Counted from the stretch's first letter, positions 51,896 to 61,162 are shown. The stretch is 64,000 nucleotides of DNA from Arthrobacter psychrochitiniphilus (GCF_003185915.1 NZ_QHLZ01000001.1:62001-126000), one strand, 5' to 3'. Made by a program: numbers and translations. Notes: generated by a model from the letters alone, not told the origin.

Positions 51896-53499
51896 ATTCT
51901 AAAGAGACCGAAGGAGGTCTCGGGCAACGGGGTGCGGGCGCATACATCCAGGGCCAGGCCCAAGACGGTGCGGGTGTCAGCGGGGTCAATCACGCCGTCA
52001 TCCCACAGGCGGGCGGTGGCGTAGTAGGGGCTTCCTTGGTCCTCGAACTGGGCCAAGATGGGCGCCTTGAACGCTGCTTCTTCCTCGGCGGACCATTGAT
52101 CCCCGCGGCCTTCAATCTGGTCCCGCTTGACGGTAGCCAGCACGGAGGAAGCCTGATTGCCACCCATGACGGAGATGCGCGAGGCCGGCCAGGTCCACAG
52201 GAAGCGGGGGCTGTAGGCACGCCCGCACATGGAGTAGTTGCCGGCGCCGAAGGATCCGCCCACAATGACGCTCAGTTTGGGCACCCGCGCCGTGGCAACG
52301 GCCGTGACCATCTTGGCCCCGTGCTTGGCAATACCACCGTGCTCGTAGTCCTTGCCCACCATGAAGCCGTTGAGATTCTGCAAAAAGATCAACGCAATAC
52401 CGCGCTGATCGCACAGTTCAATGAAGTGCGCACCCTTCAAGGCCGATTCGCTAAACAACACACCGTTGTTGGCCACAATACCCACCGGATGGCCATGCAG
52501 TGTGGCAAATCCGGTGACTAGGGTGGTGCCGTAGTTCTTCTTGAACTCGTGAAATTTGCTGCCATCCACCAGCCGGGCGATGATCTCGCGGATGTCATAG
52601 GCCGTGTTCAGATCGGTTGGCACGGCGCCATAAAGCTCTGAGGGTTCGACGGCGGGTGGCTGGCTTGCGCCCACGGACCAGGCCGGTGCGGGGTTGGGCG
52701 GCAGCGTTGCCACGATGTCGCGGATGATGGACAGTGCGTGCTCGTCGTTTTCGGCCAGATGATCCACCACGCCGGAGATGCCCGCGTGGACCTCCCCTCC
52801 GCCGAGTTCCTCCGCTGTGACAATCTCACCGATGGCGGCTTTCACCAGCGGTGGACCACCCAAAAAGATGGTGCCCTGATTGCGCACAATGACCGTTTCA
52901 TCGCTCATGGCAGGCATGTATGCGCCTCCTGCGGTACATGAACCCATGACGGCGGCAATCTGGGGGATTTTCCGGGCAGACATCTTTGCCTGGTTGAAGA
53001 AGATACGGCCAAAGTGTTCCTTGTCCGGGAACACCTGATCCTGCTTGGGGAGGAACGCCCCACCGGAATCCACTAGATAAAGGCAGGGCAGCCGGTTTTC
53101 CAGCGCAATTTCCTGGGCACGAAGGTGCTTCTTTACCGTGAGTGGATAGTACGTACCGCCCTTGACCGTGGCGTCATTACACACCACCATGACGTGGCGC
53201 CCGGCAACCAGCCCAATGCCAGCGATCACACCGGCACTCGGGGACGCGCCCTCGTACATGCCATGGGCAGCCAGCGGGGAAATCTCCAGGAACGGGCTGC
53301 CTTCATCGAGCAGGTGCCCGATCCGGTCCCGGGGTAAGAGTTTCCCGCGCGCCACGTGCCGCTGACGGGATTTTTCCGGACCACCGCGCGCCGCCACTGC
53401 CAATTCCTCGCGCAGTCGCGCCACAAGGGCTCGTTGTTGGGCATCGTTGCGCGCAAACGCCTCCCCCGCCGGGTCAACCCGGCTCACCAAAGTCTCCAT
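51892..53499 (-). CDS. Acyl-CoA carboxylase beta subunit (methylcrotonyl-CoA type)
   Basis: Carboxyltransferase of 535 residues. The features [39 protein letters not shown] and [17 protein letters not shown] are those of methylcrotonyl-CoA carboxylase beta rather than acetyl- or propionyl-CoA carboxylase. It carboxylates 3-methylcrotonyl-CoA in leucine degradation. GAGGAG before the ATG. First gene of the minus operon, divergent from the TetR gene. Confidence 0.93.
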   Translation of the reverse strand: METLVSRVDPAGEAFARNDAQQRALVARLREELAVAARGGPEKSRQRHVARGKLLPRDRIGHLLDEGSPFLEISPLAAHGMYEGASPSAGVIAGIGLVAGRHVMVVCNDATVKGGTYYPLTVKKHLRAQEIALENRLPCLYLVDSGGAFLPKQDQVFPDKEHFGRIFFNQAKMSARKIPQIAAVMGSCTAGGAYMPAMSDETVIVRNQGTIFLGGPPLVKAAIGEIVTAEELGGGEVHAGISGVVDHLAENDEHALSIIRDIVATLPPNPAPAWSVGASQPPAVEPSELYGAVPTDLNTAYDIREIIARLVDGSKFHEFKKNYGTTLVTGFATLHGHPVGIVANNGVLFSESALKGAHFIELCDQRGIALIFLQNLNGFMVGKDYEHGGIAKHGAKMVTAVATARVPKLSVIVGGSFGAGNYSMCGRAYSPRFLWTWPASRISVMGGNQASSVLATVKRDQIEGRGDQWSAEEEAAFKAPILAQFEDQGSPYYATARLWDDGVIDPADTRTVLGLALDVCARTPLPETSFGLFRM

Positions 53500-53543
53500 C
53501 GACTCCTCATTCGGTCCATAACAGCTACACTTGGTTAATGTCC

Positions 53544-53565
53544 ACTAACTGAATTTCAGGTTAGT
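53544..53565. promoter_or_regulatory. Candidate TetR operator
   Basis: ACTAACTGAA-T-TTCAG(G)TTAGT, a near-perfect palindrome broken by one extra base, in the 101-base gap between the carboxylase operon and the tetR start. Confidence 0.6.
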
Positions 53566-53600
53566 CTGTCTATTCTGTGATGTCCAGCACAGGGAGAATA

Positions 53601-54197
53601 ATGAGTCAACCACCGCTAACAGCCCGCACGCAGGCCAAAGCCGAGCGCCGCGGGGTGCTGCTGCAATCGGCCGCGACCCTCTTCGCCCAGCGCGGCTTCA
53701 ACGGCGTGTCCATCGAGGACCTCGGTGCGGCCGCCGGGGTGAGCGGACCCGCCGTTTATAGACATTTCAATGGCAAGCAGGCCCTGCTTGGCGCCCTGCT
53801 TGTGGAGGTCAGCGAAGACCTGCTGGCCGGTGGGCGGGCCGTGCTCACTGCCACGCTCGAGAACGGCCCCTCCCTCCGCGCGCTCATCGCCTTCCACGTT
53901 GACTTTGCACTCTGCAAACCTGATGTGATCCGGGTCCAGGACAGGGACTTTGACAGCCTGCCCGACGCCGAACGCGGCGCCGTCCGCTCCCTGCAGCGAG
54001 CCTATGTTGAACTGTGGGTTGAGGTGCTGGGCAGGCTTTTCCCTGACCGGCCCATCGCCGTGCGCCGGGTCCAGGCCCACGCAGTTTTTGGTCTAATCAA
54101 CTCCACGCCGCACAGCGTGCAATTACATGGGCACCCCGAAGCTACGGCCCGGTCCGTCTTGGAAAACATGGCGTGGGCTGCGCTGACGGGCGTCTGA
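53601..54197 (+). CDS. TetR-family transcriptional regulator
   Basis: A 198-residue regulator: N-terminal helix-turn-helix (AATLFAQRGFNGVSIEDLG, AAGVSGPAVYRHFNGKQALL) and a ligand-binding helical domain. The ATG at 53601 has GGGAGA 3 bases upstream; an earlier GTG at 53577 is less likely. Divergent from the leucine-catabolic operon, so the probable repressor of it, sensing an acyl-CoA intermediate by analogy with other TetR regulators of catabolism. Confidence 0.9.
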   Translation: MSQPPLTARTQAKAERRGVLLQSAATLFAQRGFNGVSIEDLGAAAGVSGPAVYRHFNGKQALLGALLVEVSEDLLAGGRAVLTATLENGPSLRALIAFHVDFALCKPDVIRVQDRDFDSLPDAERGAVRSLQRAYVELWVEVLGRLFPDRPIAVRRVQAHAVFGLINSTPHSVQLHGHPEATARSVLENMAWAALTGV

Positions 54198-54288
54198 GCT
54201 GCTGGCTCCGAGGGAAGCGGCTTGTTGGCAAACGCTGTGGCCGCTAACAATGGGCTTAACAACATATTGCGGCAACCAAGGACAAGTA

Positions 54289-54936
54289 ATGAGCTTCAAC
54301 TATTCGCAGCCGCCAACCCCTCAACGGCCACTTCACTACTGGCTTGAGTCGGAGGTGGCCAAACTCTCCCCCCAACACACTCCTTCAGCCCTCCGTGAGA
54401 TGGCCTGGCGTTTTGGCCAGTGGCGCGGTTTCGCAGCGGCGTGCGCCGGAATTGGTGTTGTTGGACTTGGCATCGCCTGGCTGCTCGCAGTGTGGCGGCC
54501 ACAGATCATCTGGCTATGGGCACTTCTGATCGTTGCTGCCCTTTTGCTCATGGTGCTGTGCCCACTGATATCCAAGCTCAAAATTTCAAAGATTGCCAGC
54601 GGAAAATCGCCCATGCTCTCGCGTGCGGCAGCGAGCATTTCTGCCGGCGTAGGCGCAGCAATATTTCTTTCAGCAATCTTCGTAGCTCTTGCCAGCTTTG
54701 CCCTGGATCCGTGGTTTCACATGGGCGCCAAAGGCATCACCTGCGCCGCAGCCGTCTATGCACTGATTCTTATTCTCATGACCAGCGTCTTTGTCCTTCC
54801 CGGATATTTCGCCCACTATGCACGCCGAGATTTCCGTCGCCACATAGACCAGAGCCCATCCCTGCGGACACAGCTTGAACACATGTCACAGACCTGGGTT
54901 GATCCGGTGGGCAATCAAAGCTTTGGCCCGTTGTAG
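54289..54936 (+). CDS. Membrane protein of unknown function
   Basis: A 215-residue protein with a soluble N-terminus (1-50), four predicted transmembrane helices (about 52-72, 76-98, 120-142, 150-172) and a basic C-terminal tail. The ATG at 54289 has AAGGA 6 bases upstream and is preferred over an ATG at 54250. I do not recognise a family. It lies 91 bases after tetR and is not obviously linked to the catabolic genes. Confidence 0.7.
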   Translation: MSFNYSQPPTPQRPLHYWLESEVAKLSPQHTPSALREMAWRFGQWRGFAAACAGIGVVGLGIAWLLAVWRPQIIWLWALLIVAALLLMVLCPLISKLKISKIASGKSPMLSRAAASISAGVGAAIFLSAIFVALASFALDPWFHMGAKGITCAAAVYALILILMTSVFVLPGYFAHYARRDFRRHIDQSPSLRTQLEHMSQTWVDPVGNQSFGPL

Positions 54937-55093
54937 CGTACTGAACTAGTGAGAACACCGTCCACACTGGGGATTGTGGAAGCGGTGGCCGGGAACGGGC
55001 TTTTTGCCATGCGCAGGTGTGAGGTGACATACCGGGCAGGCGCCGAGGCGGTGCGCGGGGGGGGCTTGTGCCGGGCGCTCAAAGAAACCAAAA

Positions 55094-55122
55094 GGGAAGC
55101 ACCGGAGATTCCGGTGCTTCCC
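55094..55122 (-). terminator. Terminator of the SPW-repeat gene
   Basis: A 13-base stem with a 3-base loop, followed on the minus strand by TTTTGGTTTCTTTG; 20 bases after the SPW-repeat gene stop. Confidence 0.85.
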
Positions 55123-55142
55123 TGCCACATGAATTTGTTCGA

Positions 55143-55511
55143 TCAGTGTGCGGCCACCCCTCCGTGATGGGAAGAGGTGTGTTCGTGCATGCTCGGCTGC
55201 AGGGCCATAACACCCGCGATCAATGCTACGCCTCCGGCAATCCATGACGTCCAGGCTGCTCCCGTGTGAGAGGAGTATCCGGCAATCCACGGGGAAATAA
55301 ACAGCAAAGCACCAAGAACCATCTGAACCCACTCGCCTACCGGACGCCCCGGGCTCATCAGGTTCGCGACTCCTGCCACAACCAGCAGCACTCCTGCGCC
55401 AATCATCATGACCATCGAACTGCTCTGCTGCGTTGTCCACAGGGTCGAAAGTGCAGCAAATAGGCCTGCGATCACGGCAACATAATCTTGCCAGCGATTC
55501 CACTTCTTCAT
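55143..55511 (-). CDS. SPW-repeat membrane protein
   Basis: A 122-residue protein with four predicted helices, a WNRWQDY segment near the N-terminus and the SPW triad (ISPWIAGY) in the second half; it ends in a His-rich tail. SPW-repeat proteins are small integral membrane proteins of unknown function. The ATG at 55511 has AAGGAGG 9 bases upstream; a TTG three codons earlier is less likely. Confidence 0.85.
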   Translation of the reverse strand: MKKWNRWQDYVAVIAGLFAALSTLWTTQQSSSMVMMIGAGVLLVVAGVANLMSPGRPVGEWVQMVLGALLFISPWIAGYSSHTGAAWTSWIAGGVALIAGVMALQPSMHEHTSSHHGGVAAH

Positions 55512-55617
55512 TGATACCAACCTCCTTATGAGTTGGCTCCCACAGTGGGGGTCACTTCAAATATACGTCCATGCACATTGCGTATCCAGAGCCGCAGGGT
55601 TGCATTCTGGTCCCTGT

Positions 55618-57063
55618 TTATCCCAGCGCTAAAGCCATAGCCGGATCAGCCATGATGGCACCCACATCCGCGAGAAAACGTGAGCCTTGTTCGCCGTCAA
55701 CCAGCCTGTGGTCAAAAGACAAGCTCAGGGTCATGACCTGCCGCAAGGCAATACCACCCTCGTGTTCCCACGGCATGCGGCGCACTGCACCCAATGCCAA
55801 AATACCGGCCTCGCCGGGGTTCAGGATGGGGGTTCCGCCGTCAATGCCGAAGATGCCAATGTTGGTGATGGAGAAGGTGCCACCAGCCAGATCGGCAGGC
55901 TGGGTCTTGCCAGCACGGGCCGTCTCGGCAAGTTCTCCCAGTGCCTGCGCCAGCCCGCGCAGGCCCAGCCTCTGGGCGTCCTTGATGTTGGGCACCACAA
56001 GGCCGCGAGGGGTGGCCGCCGCGATGCCCAGGTTCATATAGTTGAACTGGACCACTTCCGCCGCAGCCTCGTCCCAGTGCGAATTCAGGGCCGGGCGCCG
56101 CACGGCAGCAAGACACACCGCCTTCGCGGCCAGGGTCAGCGGGGTGATCTTGACCCCGGCAAAGTCCTTCTGCGAGCGCAGTTTCTCTAAAAAGTCCATC
56201 CCGGAGGTGACGTCCACGGTCAGAAATTCGCTCACGTGCGGGGCCGTGAAGGCGCTTTGCACCATGGCTTGGGCCATGAACTTGCGTACACCCTTAATGG
56301 GCGTGCGCACCTCACGCTGCGCCAGCGGATTCACGGCCGACGGCACAGCCTCCACCGCGTCTTCGTCACCATAGGAATTCTCACCGCCTGAGTTCTTCCC
56401 GTGGGAGGGCTCCCCGTTGGAATGATCCCCGGCGAAAGCAACAACATCGTGGCGGGTGATCAGCCCCCGCTCTCCTGTGCCGTTGAGCTGGTCTAAGTCA
56501 AGGCCCAGATCCCGTGCCATTTTCCGCACTGGCGGGGTGGAGCGTGGCCGATCCGCCCGGGCTCGGACGGTTTCCGGCGGTGCTGGGGCCGGCACAGGTG
56601 CAGGCGCTTGAGCCGATGGCGACGGTGCAGCGGGCGCAGCTGGCCTGATCTGCTGGGCGGGTGAAGCGGGCGCAGCGGGTGCGCTCAGGCGTTGGCGCCG
56701 CACGGGGCGGGCCGAGGTTTCCGGATCGGCCCCGTAACCCACTAGTGTGGGGACCCGTTTGCCGTCCGGTCCTGGGTCAGGGACCGCTGTCCTCGGTCCA
56801 GTTGTGCCATGGTTCGTTTGTGCCTCGGTGAGCTCAAAGGTGATGATGACCTCGCCCACCTCGACCATGGTGCCGGGTTCGTGGGTGATGTCCGTAACGG
56901 TGCCGGCGAAGGGTGAAGGTAGCTCCACCACGGCCTTGGCCGTCTCCACCTCGCCGATGACCTGGTTCAGCTCAACTAGGTCACCCACGGCAACATGCCA
57001 GCTAACAATCTCGGATTCGGTCAGTCCCTCGCCAAGGTCGGGGAGCCTGAATTCTGCAATCAT
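55618..57063 (-). CDS. bkdC: Branched-chain 2-oxoacid dehydrogenase E2 (lipoyl acyltransferase)
   Basis: Core subunit of the complex, 481 residues. One lipoyl domain with the lipoylated K43 (VETAKAVVELPS), a Pro/Ala linker, the E1/E3-binding domain (VRKMARDLGLDLDQLNGTG), and the acyltransferase domain with the HxxxDG motif (SFDHRLVDG, H452, D456). It overlaps the E1beta gene by 4 bases. Only one lipoyl domain, unlike actinobacterial pyruvate/oxoglutarate E2. E3 is not in the window. Confidence 0.92.
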   Translation of the reverse strand: MIAEFRLPDLGEGLTESEIVSWHVAVGDLVELNQVIGEVETAKAVVELPSPFAGTVTDITHEPGTMVEVGEVIITFELTEAQTNHGTTGPRTAVPDPGPDGKRVPTLVGYGADPETSARPVRRQRLSAPAAPASPAQQIRPAAPAAPSPSAQAPAPVPAPAPPETVRARADRPRSTPPVRKMARDLGLDLDQLNGTGERGLITRHDVVAFAGDHSNGEPSHGKNSGGENSYGDEDAVEAVPSAVNPLAQREVRTPIKGVRKFMAQAMVQSAFTAPHVSEFLTVDVTSGMDFLEKLRSQKDFAGVKITPLTLAAKAVCLAAVRRPALNSHWDEAAAEVVQFNYMNLGIAAATPRGLVVPNIKDAQRLGLRGLAQALGELAETARAGKTQPADLAGGTFSITNIGIFGIDGGTPILNPGEAGILALGAVRRMPWEHEGGIALRQVMTLSLSFDHRLVDGEQGSRFLADVGAIMADPAMALALG

Positions 57064-58076
57064 GCCCAGTCATCCATTCCTGTGTGTGAGTTGGGGCGGC
57101 CAAGGGCGCGGTCTACGCCGTCGAGGATTCTGTCAAGGTCCGGCAGATGGTGCTTTTCCAGCTTTGACGGTGGGTAGGGGATGTCAAAGCCGGTGACACG
57201 CACGGGGGCGCTTTCAAGGTAGTTAAAGCAGCGCTCAGTGATGACAGCAGCAATTTCAGCGCCAAGGCCCAGCGTCCGTCCGGCCTCATGGGTGATGACG
57301 AGCCGGCCAGTGCGGCGCACTGAAGCCACCAGAGGTGCATAGTCAATGGGAGAGAGTGAACGCAGGTCAATGACCTCGATCGAGACCCCGTCCGCCGTGG
57401 CCGCAATGGCTGCATCAAGCGCGGTTTTCACCAGCGGGCCATAGCTAACAAGACTCACGTCGGTGCCGGCGGCGACGATCCGTGAGGCCCCCATGGGCAG
57501 CGCCTGCACCAGCGGTGCGTCTACTTCCACCTCTCCCTTGGCATGGTAGCGGCGCTTGGGTTCAAAGTAGAGGACCGGGTCATCGCAGGCGATGGCCTGG
57601 CGCAACATGGTGTAGGCGTCCTGTGGGTTGGATGGGCTGATGACCCGCAAACCCGAGGTGTGCACAAAGTAGGCTTCCGGAGATTCGGAGTGGTGCTCCG
57701 GTGAGCCAATGCCGCCACCAAATGGGACACGGATGGTCAGTGGCATGCGCACCGCGCCCTGGGTGCGAACATGCATCTTGGCCACTTGGGACACTATTTG
57801 ATCGAATCCGGGGTAGATAAAGCCATCGAACTGGATTTCACACACGGGCCTGTAGCCGCGGTAGGCCAACCCCACCGCGGTGCCGATAATGGCTGATTCG
57901 GCCAGTGGCGTGTCGATCACACGGTGGGAGCCGAAGTCCTTCATGAGTCCGTCGGTGACCCTAAAAACTCCGCCGAGGGTGCCGATGTCCTCTCCGAGCA
58001 ACACTACCTTGGGGTCTTCCTCCAGCGCACGGCGCAATCCTGCGTTGATGGCTTGTGTCAGGCTCAGCGTGGTCAT
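57060..58076 (-). CDS. bkdB: Branched-chain 2-oxoacid dehydrogenase E1 beta
   Basis: 338-residue transketolase-type beta subunit (LLGEDIGTLGGVFRVTDGL; FGGGIGSPEHHSESPEAYF; SYGPLVKTAL). With E1alpha it decarboxylates 2-ketoisocaproate, 2-ketoisovalerate and 2-keto-3-methylvalerate. Overlaps both neighbours by 4 bases. Confidence 0.94.
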   Translation of the reverse strand: MTTLSLTQAINAGLRRALEEDPKVVLLGEDIGTLGGVFRVTDGLMKDFGSHRVIDTPLAESAIIGTAVGLAYRGYRPVCEIQFDGFIYPGFDQIVSQVAKMHVRTQGAVRMPLTIRVPFGGGIGSPEHHSESPEAYFVHTSGLRVISPSNPQDAYTMLRQAIACDDPVLYFEPKRRYHAKGEVEVDAPLVQALPMGASRIVAAGTDVSLVSYGPLVKTALDAAIAATADGVSIEVIDLRSLSPIDYAPLVASVRRTGRLVITHEAGRTLGLGAEIAAVITERCFNYLESAPVRVTGFDIPYPPSKLEKHHLPDLDRILDGVDRALGRPNSHTGMDDWA

Positions 58077-59215
58077 GACGGGCTCCCTTGTACCGTGACG
58101 GAAGTTTTCTCTTGCTCCCCAAAGGAGTTTAGATACGCCAAGTAGTTCACTCGCTGCTCTTCCAGGAGGGGATGGGCGTCAACGTAAACGTGCTCAAAGG
58201 CAGCCTGCGGCGCGGGGTCGGGCAGGGAGATGCAGGCCAGCCGCAAGTCCGCTGCCACGGCGTCAGCCTCGGCCGCAATGGCGGCTTGAGCGCCGTCGTC
58301 GAGCATTCCCAACTCCAACAGGTAGCTATGCATCCGGGTGATGGGGTCCTTGGCGCCCCATTCCTCCAGTTCGGTCACGCCACGGTACCGGGTGGGGTCA
58401 TCGGCGGTGGTGTGTGGCCCCATCCTGTAGGTGATGGCTTCGATGAAGCTGGGCCCGCCCCCGCTGCGGGCCCGGCGTGCGGCCCAACGGGTGGCGGCCA
58501 GCACGGCCAGAACATCGTTCCCATCAACTTGCAGCCCAGGTATCCCGTACCCTGGTGCCCGCCCGGCCAAGGGAACATGAGATTGCAACCCCACGGGCTC
58601 GGAGATGGCCCAGTGATTGTTTTGGCAGAAAAAGACCACGGGTGCCTGGAAGCTGGCTGCGAAGACCATGGATTCGTGCACGTCGCCTTGGCTCGTGGCA
58701 CCGTCACCCAAATAGGCAAGGGCCATTGAATCCTTGCCATCAAGGGTCAGACCCATGGCATACCCGGTGGCGTGAAGTGTTTGGGCGCCAATGATGATTT
58801 GTGGGGTGGCCATATTCAGCTCGTAGGGGTCCCAGCCAATGTTGGTGTTCCCGCGCCAGACTCCGAGAGCGTCGGCCATCTTGGCACCACGGCAATAAGC
58901 CACACCATTTTCACGGTAGGTGGGGAAGATGAAGTCCTCGTCCTCCAAAGCACGGACCGAGCCCACTTGGGAGGCTTCTTGACCCAGTAAGGGCGGCCAG
59001 AGCGCCAGCTGCCCCTGCCGTTGAAGCGCTGTTGATTCAAAGTCGATCCGGCGGATCACCACCATGTCACGGTACAAATTTCGAAGTTGCTCCCCGTCAA
59101 CATCGTCCACAAATTCATCCAGCAGCGCGTCGGCAACACGGATTCCCTCTGCGGTGATCAGCTGGTGCATGGTCATTTCGTCACGGCCTGTGGGCTCTTG
59201 GCGCAAATGGCTCAA
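58073..59215 (-). CDS. bkdA: Branched-chain 2-oxoacid dehydrogenase E1 alpha
   Basis: Thiamine diphosphate-binding alpha subunit, 380 residues. The ThDP motif begins at LGDGATSQGDVHES and continues to FCQNNHWAIS; YRMGPHTTADDP carries the phosphorylation-loop-like region. A TTG start (59213-59215) is chosen because GGGAGG stands 8 bases upstream, while an in-frame ATG at 59176 has no ribosome binding site. First gene of the E1alpha-E1beta-E2 operon, divergent from an Lrp-type regulator. Confidence 0.93.
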   Translation of the reverse strand: MSHLRQEPTGRDEMTMHQLITAEGIRVADALLDEFVDDVDGEQLRNLYRDMVVIRRIDFESTALQRQGQLALWPPLLGQEASQVGSVRALEDEDFIFPTYRENGVAYCRGAKMADALGVWRGNTNIGWDPYELNMATPQIIIGAQTLHATGYAMGLTLDGKDSMALAYLGDGATSQGDVHESMVFAASFQAPVVFFCQNNHWAISEPVGLQSHVPLAGRAPGYGIPGLQVDGNDVLAVLAATRWAARRARSGGGPSFIEAITYRMGPHTTADDPTRYRGVTELEEWGAKDPITRMHSYLLELGMLDDGAQAAIAAEADAVAADLRLACISLPDPAPQAAFEHVYVDAHPLLEEQRVNYLAYLNSFGEQEKTSVTVQGSPS

Positions 59216-59258
59216 AGTGCTCGCCTCCCTGCATTGTAATGAGGATGGTTCCTATGAA

Positions 59259-59274
59259 TGTGACGATACTCACG
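59259..59274. promoter_or_regulatory. CRP/GlxR-like box upstream of bkd operon
   Basis: TGTGA-N6-TCACG, nine of ten conserved positions of the TGTGA-N6-TCACA consensus, 44 bases before the E1alpha start and 84 bases before the divergent regulator. Confidence 0.5.
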
Positions 59275-59344
59275 CAAAGCATGGCGGGCAATATGAGGCG
59301 CAGAAATTGAGCACTATGCACTGTTGAGAAGTGATCCGCCGTGC

Positions 59345-59350
59345 TAATCT
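59345..59350 (+). promoter_or_regulatory. -10 hexamer of the Lrp-type regulator
   Basis: TAATCT with an upstream TGC (extended -10), 7 bases before the ATG at 59358; no ribosome binding site, so probably leaderless. Confidence 0.5.
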
Positions 59351-59357
59351 GCGCACT

Positions 59358-59828
59358 ATGCCTACTTTGGATGAAACCGACGCACGTATTCTTTTGGCCC
59401 TTGTGAAGGATCCGCGCCAAACGGTGGTGGCCATGGCACAGCGGCTGGGCCTCTCCCGGAACACGGTTCAGGCCAGGATGGCTGCGCTGGAGAAGAACAA
59501 CGTCTTTTTGCCCTTTGACCACCGCATTAGCCCTACCCTTCTGGGGTATCCGTTGACAGCCTTTATTACTGTGCATGTGCAACAAAAGAAGTTGCCCCAA
59601 TTGGGTACGGCCCTGGCCAGCATCCCGGAAGTGATTGAGGCCCACGGCCTCAGCGGCAGGGCAGATTTACTGGTGCGGGTGGTATGCACCGGGGCTGAGG
59701 ATCTTTTCCGGATCAACGGCAAAATTTTAGGGTGCGACGGCGTTGAACGCACCGAAACGTCCTTGGCCATGAATGAGGTGGTGCCCTTCCGCATGTCACC
59801 GCTGCTGGAACGGCACCGCAAAAAATAG
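59358..59828 (+). CDS. Lrp/AsnC-family transcriptional regulator
   Basis: A 156-residue regulator: N-terminal helix-turn-helix (LDETDARILLALVKDPRQT, MAQRLGLSRNTVQARMAAL) and a C-terminal RAM ligand-binding domain (FITVHVQQKKLPQLGTAL; HGLSGRADLLVRV). Divergent from bkdABC; in other bacteria Lrp-type BkdR activates this operon in response to branched-chain amino acids. The leaderless-type -10 box supports the start at 59358 over 59331. Confidence 0.92.
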   Translation: MPTLDETDARILLALVKDPRQTVVAMAQRLGLSRNTVQARMAALEKNNVFLPFDHRISPTLLGYPLTAFITVHVQQKKLPQLGTALASIPEVIEAHGLSGRADLLVRVVCTGAEDLFRINGKILGCDGVERTETSLAMNEVVPFRMSPLLERHRKK

Positions 59829-59951
59829 TTGCAGCTCCCGCCAATCTAATGCCCTGATGGCTCCGAAGGACTGTCACGGGTTCATTCAGAATCCTCTCAG
59901 GAAACGGCGTGCGCAACCTCTGCCCCGCCGTAAGGAAAAGGACAAATCATC

Positions 59952-60356
59952 ATGCGCACTTCACCCAATAGATTGCTCGCCACAGTTTTCGGCGCCGTCT
60001 ACCTTCTCGTTGGCATTGTAGGGTTCTTCGTTACTAGCGGCATTGGTTTCTTCGCCACCGAAGGCCGTAACTTGATCATCTTCGAGGTCAATCCCCTGCA
60101 TAACGTCATTCACTTGGCCATCGGTGCAGCGCTGTTAATTGCCGGTTTGTCCTCGGTCACGGCCGCTAAGACAGTTAACTCCACGGTGGGGTCCGTGTAC
60201 TTGCTGGTAGGCATTGCCGGGTTGTTCCTTCCGGGCACGGCCCTGAACATCATTGCTCTCAACGGTGCCGATAACGTCCTGCATTTGGGCAGCGCCTTGG
60301 TCCTGTTGGCCGTCGGTTTCTCTCAGGACCGCTCTGCCGCAGTCCGCACGGCCTAA
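59952..60356 (+). CDS. DUF4383 membrane protein
   Basis: A 134-residue protein with four predicted helices and the DUF4383 hallmark NPLHNVIHLAIGAAL in the first half plus NGADNVLHLGSALVLL in the second, an internal repeat. Function unknown; common in actinobacteria, often stress-associated. AAGGAAAAGGAC precedes the ATG. It is 2 bases from the next gene. Confidence 0.88.
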   Translation: MRTSPNRLLATVFGAVYLLVGIVGFFVTSGIGFFATEGRNLIIFEVNPLHNVIHLAIGAALLIAGLSSVTAAKTVNSTVGSVYLLVGIAGLFLPGTALNIIALNGADNVLHLGSALVLLAVGFSQDRSAAVRTA

Positions 60357-60358
60357 TC

Positions 60359-61108
60359 ATGGCAACGCTCCAGCACCGCCCCGCACCACCCCTCGGGATG
60401 GGCGGGCGCAGGTTCGCCATCAGCCAGGAGGCAATTGCCCCGGCACGGACTGATGTAAGCGCCCTGTCCGCTAGTTGCATCGCCGTAGCCATGCTGGGCA
60501 TAGCCGCCTTGGCGGCGGCCGCCACCTCGAGCCTGCTGACACCCGCCACCGTTGCGGCTGGCGGTGCTGGCGCGGGCGGTGCTGGTGGCGGCTTTGCTGA
60601 CATGGCGAGCTTCTTAGCGTGGCCTGCAGGGATAGTATCTGCCGCCTACTGCTTGGCTGCGCTGGTCTACGGCTTTGTTTCATTCCGACGCGGAACTCTT
60701 CAACGCCCTGAGGTAGCGGTCCGAGTCCTGGGGAGTACTGCGGGGCTACATCTGGTTCTGCTGCTAGCTGGCTTGTGGCGCTTGCCGGAATCTGAACGAA
60801 CCTTTGACGTGACCCTGGCTGCGCTGCTGACCTTGGAACTTGGCGTCATTGCTGCTCTCGGTTGGCGCCACAATGCCGCATTGCGCAAGGGAAGCTCAGC
60901 AAAGCCTGCAACCGCCCCTTCTGCAGCAGCAGTTCTTGGCACACTTTTTCTAGCATCGGTCATGGTTGCTGCAATCACCACGGTTGGTATGTCCGCATCC
61001 ACCGCTGGTGAGCTTGCGGTACCGCATTCCGGGCACAGCGGCACCCACCAGGAATCAGTGGTACCGGACCAACTACAACGGCTCAAGGACCAGGGCCACC
61101 ACCACTAA
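60359..61108 (+). CDS. Membrane protein of unknown function
   Basis: A 249-residue protein with five predicted helices, a Gly/Ala-rich loop (GGAGAGGAGGGF near residue 67) and an extracytoplasmic-looking C-terminus with His/Ser/Gln that ends in HHH. It follows the DUF4383 gene by 2 bases, so the two are probably co-expressed. I do not recognise a family. Confidence 0.7.
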   Translation: MATLQHRPAPPLGMGGRRFAISQEAIAPARTDVSALSASCIAVAMLGIAALAAAATSSLLTPATVAAGGAGAGGAGGGFADMASFLAWPAGIVSAAYCLAALVYGFVSFRRGTLQRPEVAVRVLGSTAGLHLVLLLAGLWRLPESERTFDVTLAALLTLELGVIAALGWRHNAALRKGSSAKPATAPSAAAVLGTLFLASVMVAAITTVGMSASTAGELAVPHSGHSGTHQESVVPDQLQRLKDQGHHH

Positions 61109-61117
61109 GCCCCACGG

Positions 61118-61162
61118 TAGGCGGTACTCGGTACTCGGAACAGTAGGCGGTTCTCGGAACAT
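61118..61162. repeat. Imperfect direct repeat
   Basis: GTAGGCGGTACTCGG... and GTAGGCGGTTCTCGGAACA are tandem near-copies; the first copy has an extra internal duplication of GTACTCG. Confidence 0.7.

Noticed and set aside
54946..55035. Cys/His-rich minus-strand reading (CPVC...CGRCSH) resembling a zinc ribbon
   Set aside because: No start codon in frame after the SPW terminator, a G8 run interrupts the region, and the segment is only about 30 residues; suggestive but unsupported.
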